From: Gluconobacter sp. Dm-62
Lineage (GTDB): Bacteria; Pseudomonadota; Alphaproteobacteria; Acetobacterales; Acetobacteraceae
Length of the DNA stretch: 64,000 bases
Assembly: GCF_018256155.1 (NCBI RefSeq)
Contig: NZ_JAERLY010000002.1
Location: 372,001-436,000, forward strand
Direction: 5' to 3'
A program made the translations under genes and the position numbers. A model generated the notes under the pieces. That model was given only the letters and a program-made list of their open reading frames with translations. It had not been told where the DNA came from and ran no database searches. Every line of letters starts with the position of its first letter. The stretch's first letter is position 1. Positions 62,203 through 64,000 of the stretch are shown here, in pieces.

Positions 62203-64000
62203 AATTTCCTTCCCTGAGGCGCCTGTTTGCGAGGCTGACGAGCGCCAACGGGGCGGTTCTCCTGACAGTCATGGCGCTGGTTCTCGCGTTTGCGACGTTC
62301 GTCGTGCTGTCGGGGGGGATGTCTCTGGCGCATCGCCCGCAGGTTCAGGCGATCGTCTTCCTGCTCGATTTCATCATGCTCATGCTGATTGCGGCGGCGG
62401 CCGTGGTGCAGATCGGGCGGATGGTGGCCGAACGCAGGCTGGGTCTGGCCGGTGCGCGTTTGCATGTGCGGCTGATTACGTTGTTCGGCATCGTGGCGGT
62501 GGCCCCGACCATCGTGGTCGGCGCGGTGGCGACACTGTTCTTCCATTATGGCGTGGAAATCTGGTTTTCAAACCGTGTGAACGATGCGCTGACGGAAGCG
62601 CGATCCGTTGCGGTCGGATATCTGCGCGAGCACAACGACAACGCCCGGACCGAAGCGTTCGCCCTCGCGAACACGCTGATTACCGTTCAGAATGATGAAC
62701 TTTTTTCCCGTGGAATTGACCTCTTCCATGACCCGGCACGTCTTCAGGAATTTCTGGATGATGAGGTCACAGAGCGCGGGCTGACAGATGCTGAGGTGTT
62801 TGATCCGCTGACCTACAAGGTTCTGGCAGTCGGTGGACTTCTGGGTAGCGATGCCGACATGTCGACGGCTCCTCCGCTTCCACCGAAGTCGGTCGTGGAA
62901 CTGGCGCAGCATGGTGAGGCGGTTATTCTGGACCGACCGGACCAGCGCAGGGTACGCGCCGTGGTGGCGCTGGGCGGAAATTCCGGCCTCATGCTTGTCA
63001 TCACGCGCCCGGTTGATCCGGATGTGGTGGAACATATGCGCCGGACGGATACGCTGGTTGCGGATTATCAGAGGTTGATCACCAATCGCGGCAAGACGCA
63101 GGTCCTGTTCGCGGTCATTTTTGCCCTGATGGGGTTGCTTGTTCTGGCGGTCGGGATGCTGACGGGGCTGGCGCTGGCCAACCGTATCGCCAATCCGCTT
63201 GGGTTGCTCATTCTGGCGGCCCAGCGGATTTCCAAAGGCGATCTGGGGGTCCGTGTTCCGGTGCCCGACGATGCGGGTCAGGACAAGGACGATGAGGTGA
63301 CGGGCCTGTCCCGGGCTTTCAACAGCATGACGGACCAGCTTGAGAGCCAGCGTTCCGAGCTGATGCAGGCCTATGACCAGATCAACGAGCGCCGCCGTTT
63401 TACCGAGACCGTGCTGGCGGGTGTGTCGGCGGGTGTGATCGGGCTGGACCGGATGCAGGTCATCGAACTGCCGAACCGTGCGGCTTCCAGTGTGCTTCAG
63501 CGTGATCTCCAGCCCGCCATCGGCATGAAGCTTGCGGATCGGGTGCCGGAGTTCTCGACTCTTCTGGAGGCGGCGCGTTTGGCGCCCGAACGCGTTCATA
63601 CGGCCGAGATTCAGGTGGACACCGAAGGTGCGCAGCGTCCGGGTGGCCCGGGCGAAGGCGCGGGTGCGGGTGCGGGGCGGACACTTCTCGTGCGGATCGT
63701 GGCTGAGCTCCGGGGACAGGACGTTGCGGGTTACGTCGTGACCTTCGACGACATCACCGACCTTCAGTCCGCTCAACGCAAGGCCGCTTGGGCTGATGTG
63801 GCGCGGCGCGTGGCCCACGAAATCAAGAATCCGCTGACCCCGATTCAGCTTGCAGCGGAACGTCTGAAACGGCGCTTCCTCAAGGAAATTCAGTCTGATC
63901 CTGAGACTTACACGCAGCTTGTGGACACGATTGTGCGACAGGTGGGCGATATCGGGCGCATGGTTGACGAGTTCTCCGCTTTCGCGCGGATGCCGCAGCC
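62199..64000 (+). CDS. ntrY: NtrY-family sensor histidine kinase (3' end outside window)
   Basis: At least 600 residues. Starts at GTG 62199, overlapping the previous stop in GTGA. N-terminal TM helices (AVLLTVMALVLAFATFVVLS, AIVFLLDFIMLMLIAAAAVV, LITLFGIVAVAPTIVVGAVA), an extracytoplasmic region, another TM (FALMGLLVLAVGMLTGLALA), HAMP (RIANPLGLLILAAQRI), a PAS-type region and the H-box VARRVAHEIKNPLTPIQLAAERLKRR (His). Its response regulator NtrX should lie downstream, outside the window. Confidence 0.92.
   Translation, partial: MKFPSLRRLFARLTSANGAVLLTVMALVLAFATFVVLSGGMSLAHRPQVQAIVFLLDFIMLMLIAAAAVVQIGRMVAERRLGLAGARLHVRLITLFGIVAVAPTIVVGAVATLFFHYGVEIWFSNRVNDALTEARSVAVGYLREHNDNARTEAFALANTLITVQNDELFSRGIDLFHDPARLQEFLDDEVTERGLTDAEVFDPLTYKVLAVGGLLGSDADMSTAPPLPPKSVVELAQHGEAVILDRPDQRRVRAVVALGGNSGLMLVITRPVDPDVVEHMRRTDTLVADYQRLITNRGKTQVLFAVIFALMGLLVLAVGMLTGLALANRIANPLGLLILAAQRISKGDLGVRVPVPDDAGQDKDDEVTGLSRAFNSMTDQLESQRSELMQAYDQINERRRFTETVLAGVSAGVIGLDRMQVIELPNRAASSVLQRDLQPAIGMKLADRVPEFSTLLEAARLAPERVHTAEIQVDTEGAQRPGGPGEGAGAGAGRTLLVRIVAELRGQDVAGYVVTFDDITDLQSAQRKAAWADVARRVAHEIKNPLTPIQLAAERLKRRFLKEIQSDPETYTQLVDTIVRQVGDIGRMVDEFSAFARMPQ

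Overview
The window looks like the chromosome of an acetic acid bacterium (Acetobacteraceae, most like Gluconobacter). The clues are a hopanoid cluster (hpnA-hpnB-hpnC plus an HpnL-like protein), a dusB-ntr locus of alphaproteobacterial type, an imuA-imuB-dnaE2 mutasome behind an alphaproteobacterial GAAC-N7-GAAC LexA box, and an IS5/IS1031-group insertion sequence of about 0.9 kb. The organism assignment is inference from gene content and protein style; no rRNA is present.

Layout. 1-20.65 kb is housekeeping core: a PLP aminotransferase (cut by the window start), hpnC-hpnB-hpnA on the minus strand, hpnL-like and tyrA on the plus strand, then pyk, an SH3-domain protein, a DsrE protein and moeB on the minus strand, pdxJ-pdxA-M20 peptidase, a large bifunctional glycosyltransferase, secB, and lapA-pyrF-trpF. 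tRNA-Ser(GGA) at 20.67 kb is followed by a decayed tyrosine-integrase gene and opens an accessory region that runs to tRNA-Glu(CTC) at 46.2 kb.

The accessory region (20.8-46.2 kb) holds several small redox and stress modules, each next to its own regulator: LysR genes with DoxX and an old-yellow-enzyme reductase, an IS5-family element, a RelE toxin relic, an AT-rich HNH nuclease gene, AraC + SDR, and a MerR module (alpha/beta hydrolase, DJ-1/PfpI protein, NAD(P)-binding protein). In that module three promoters share the same 19-bp-spacer architecture. Then come an F420-reductase-like protein, an SDR and another LysR. The intergenic gaps carry a family of short palindromic repeats. The SOS mutasome imuA-imuB-dnaE2 follows. 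A small integrated element (ColE2-type replicase-like protein, HTH protein with a membrane tail, tyrosine recombinase) sits against the 3' end of tRNA-Glu.

46.3-64 kb is core again: a tight histidine operon (hisB, DUF2628 gene, hisH, a GNAT-HisA fusion, hisF, hisE, a HIT protein), a nitroreductase, a UbiH/UbiM-family hydroxylase, a quinone-reductase-like protein, a second HTH-plus-membrane-tail protein, a large mechanosensitive channel, pyrD, a TIM-barrel isomerase with an alpha/beta hydrolase, and dusB followed by a shrunken NtrC-like protein and ntrY. The NtrC-like protein has lost its receiver domain, a canonical Walker A and the GAFTGA loop, and ntrB is missing. The last gene runs off the window end.

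The points I consider most worth following are the three-promoter MerR regulon, the palindromic repeat family, the two HTH_17-plus-TM proteins, the GNAT-HisA fusion, the degenerate NtrC, and a tyrA reading frame that has no stop codon before it runs about 900 bases antisense through pyk.
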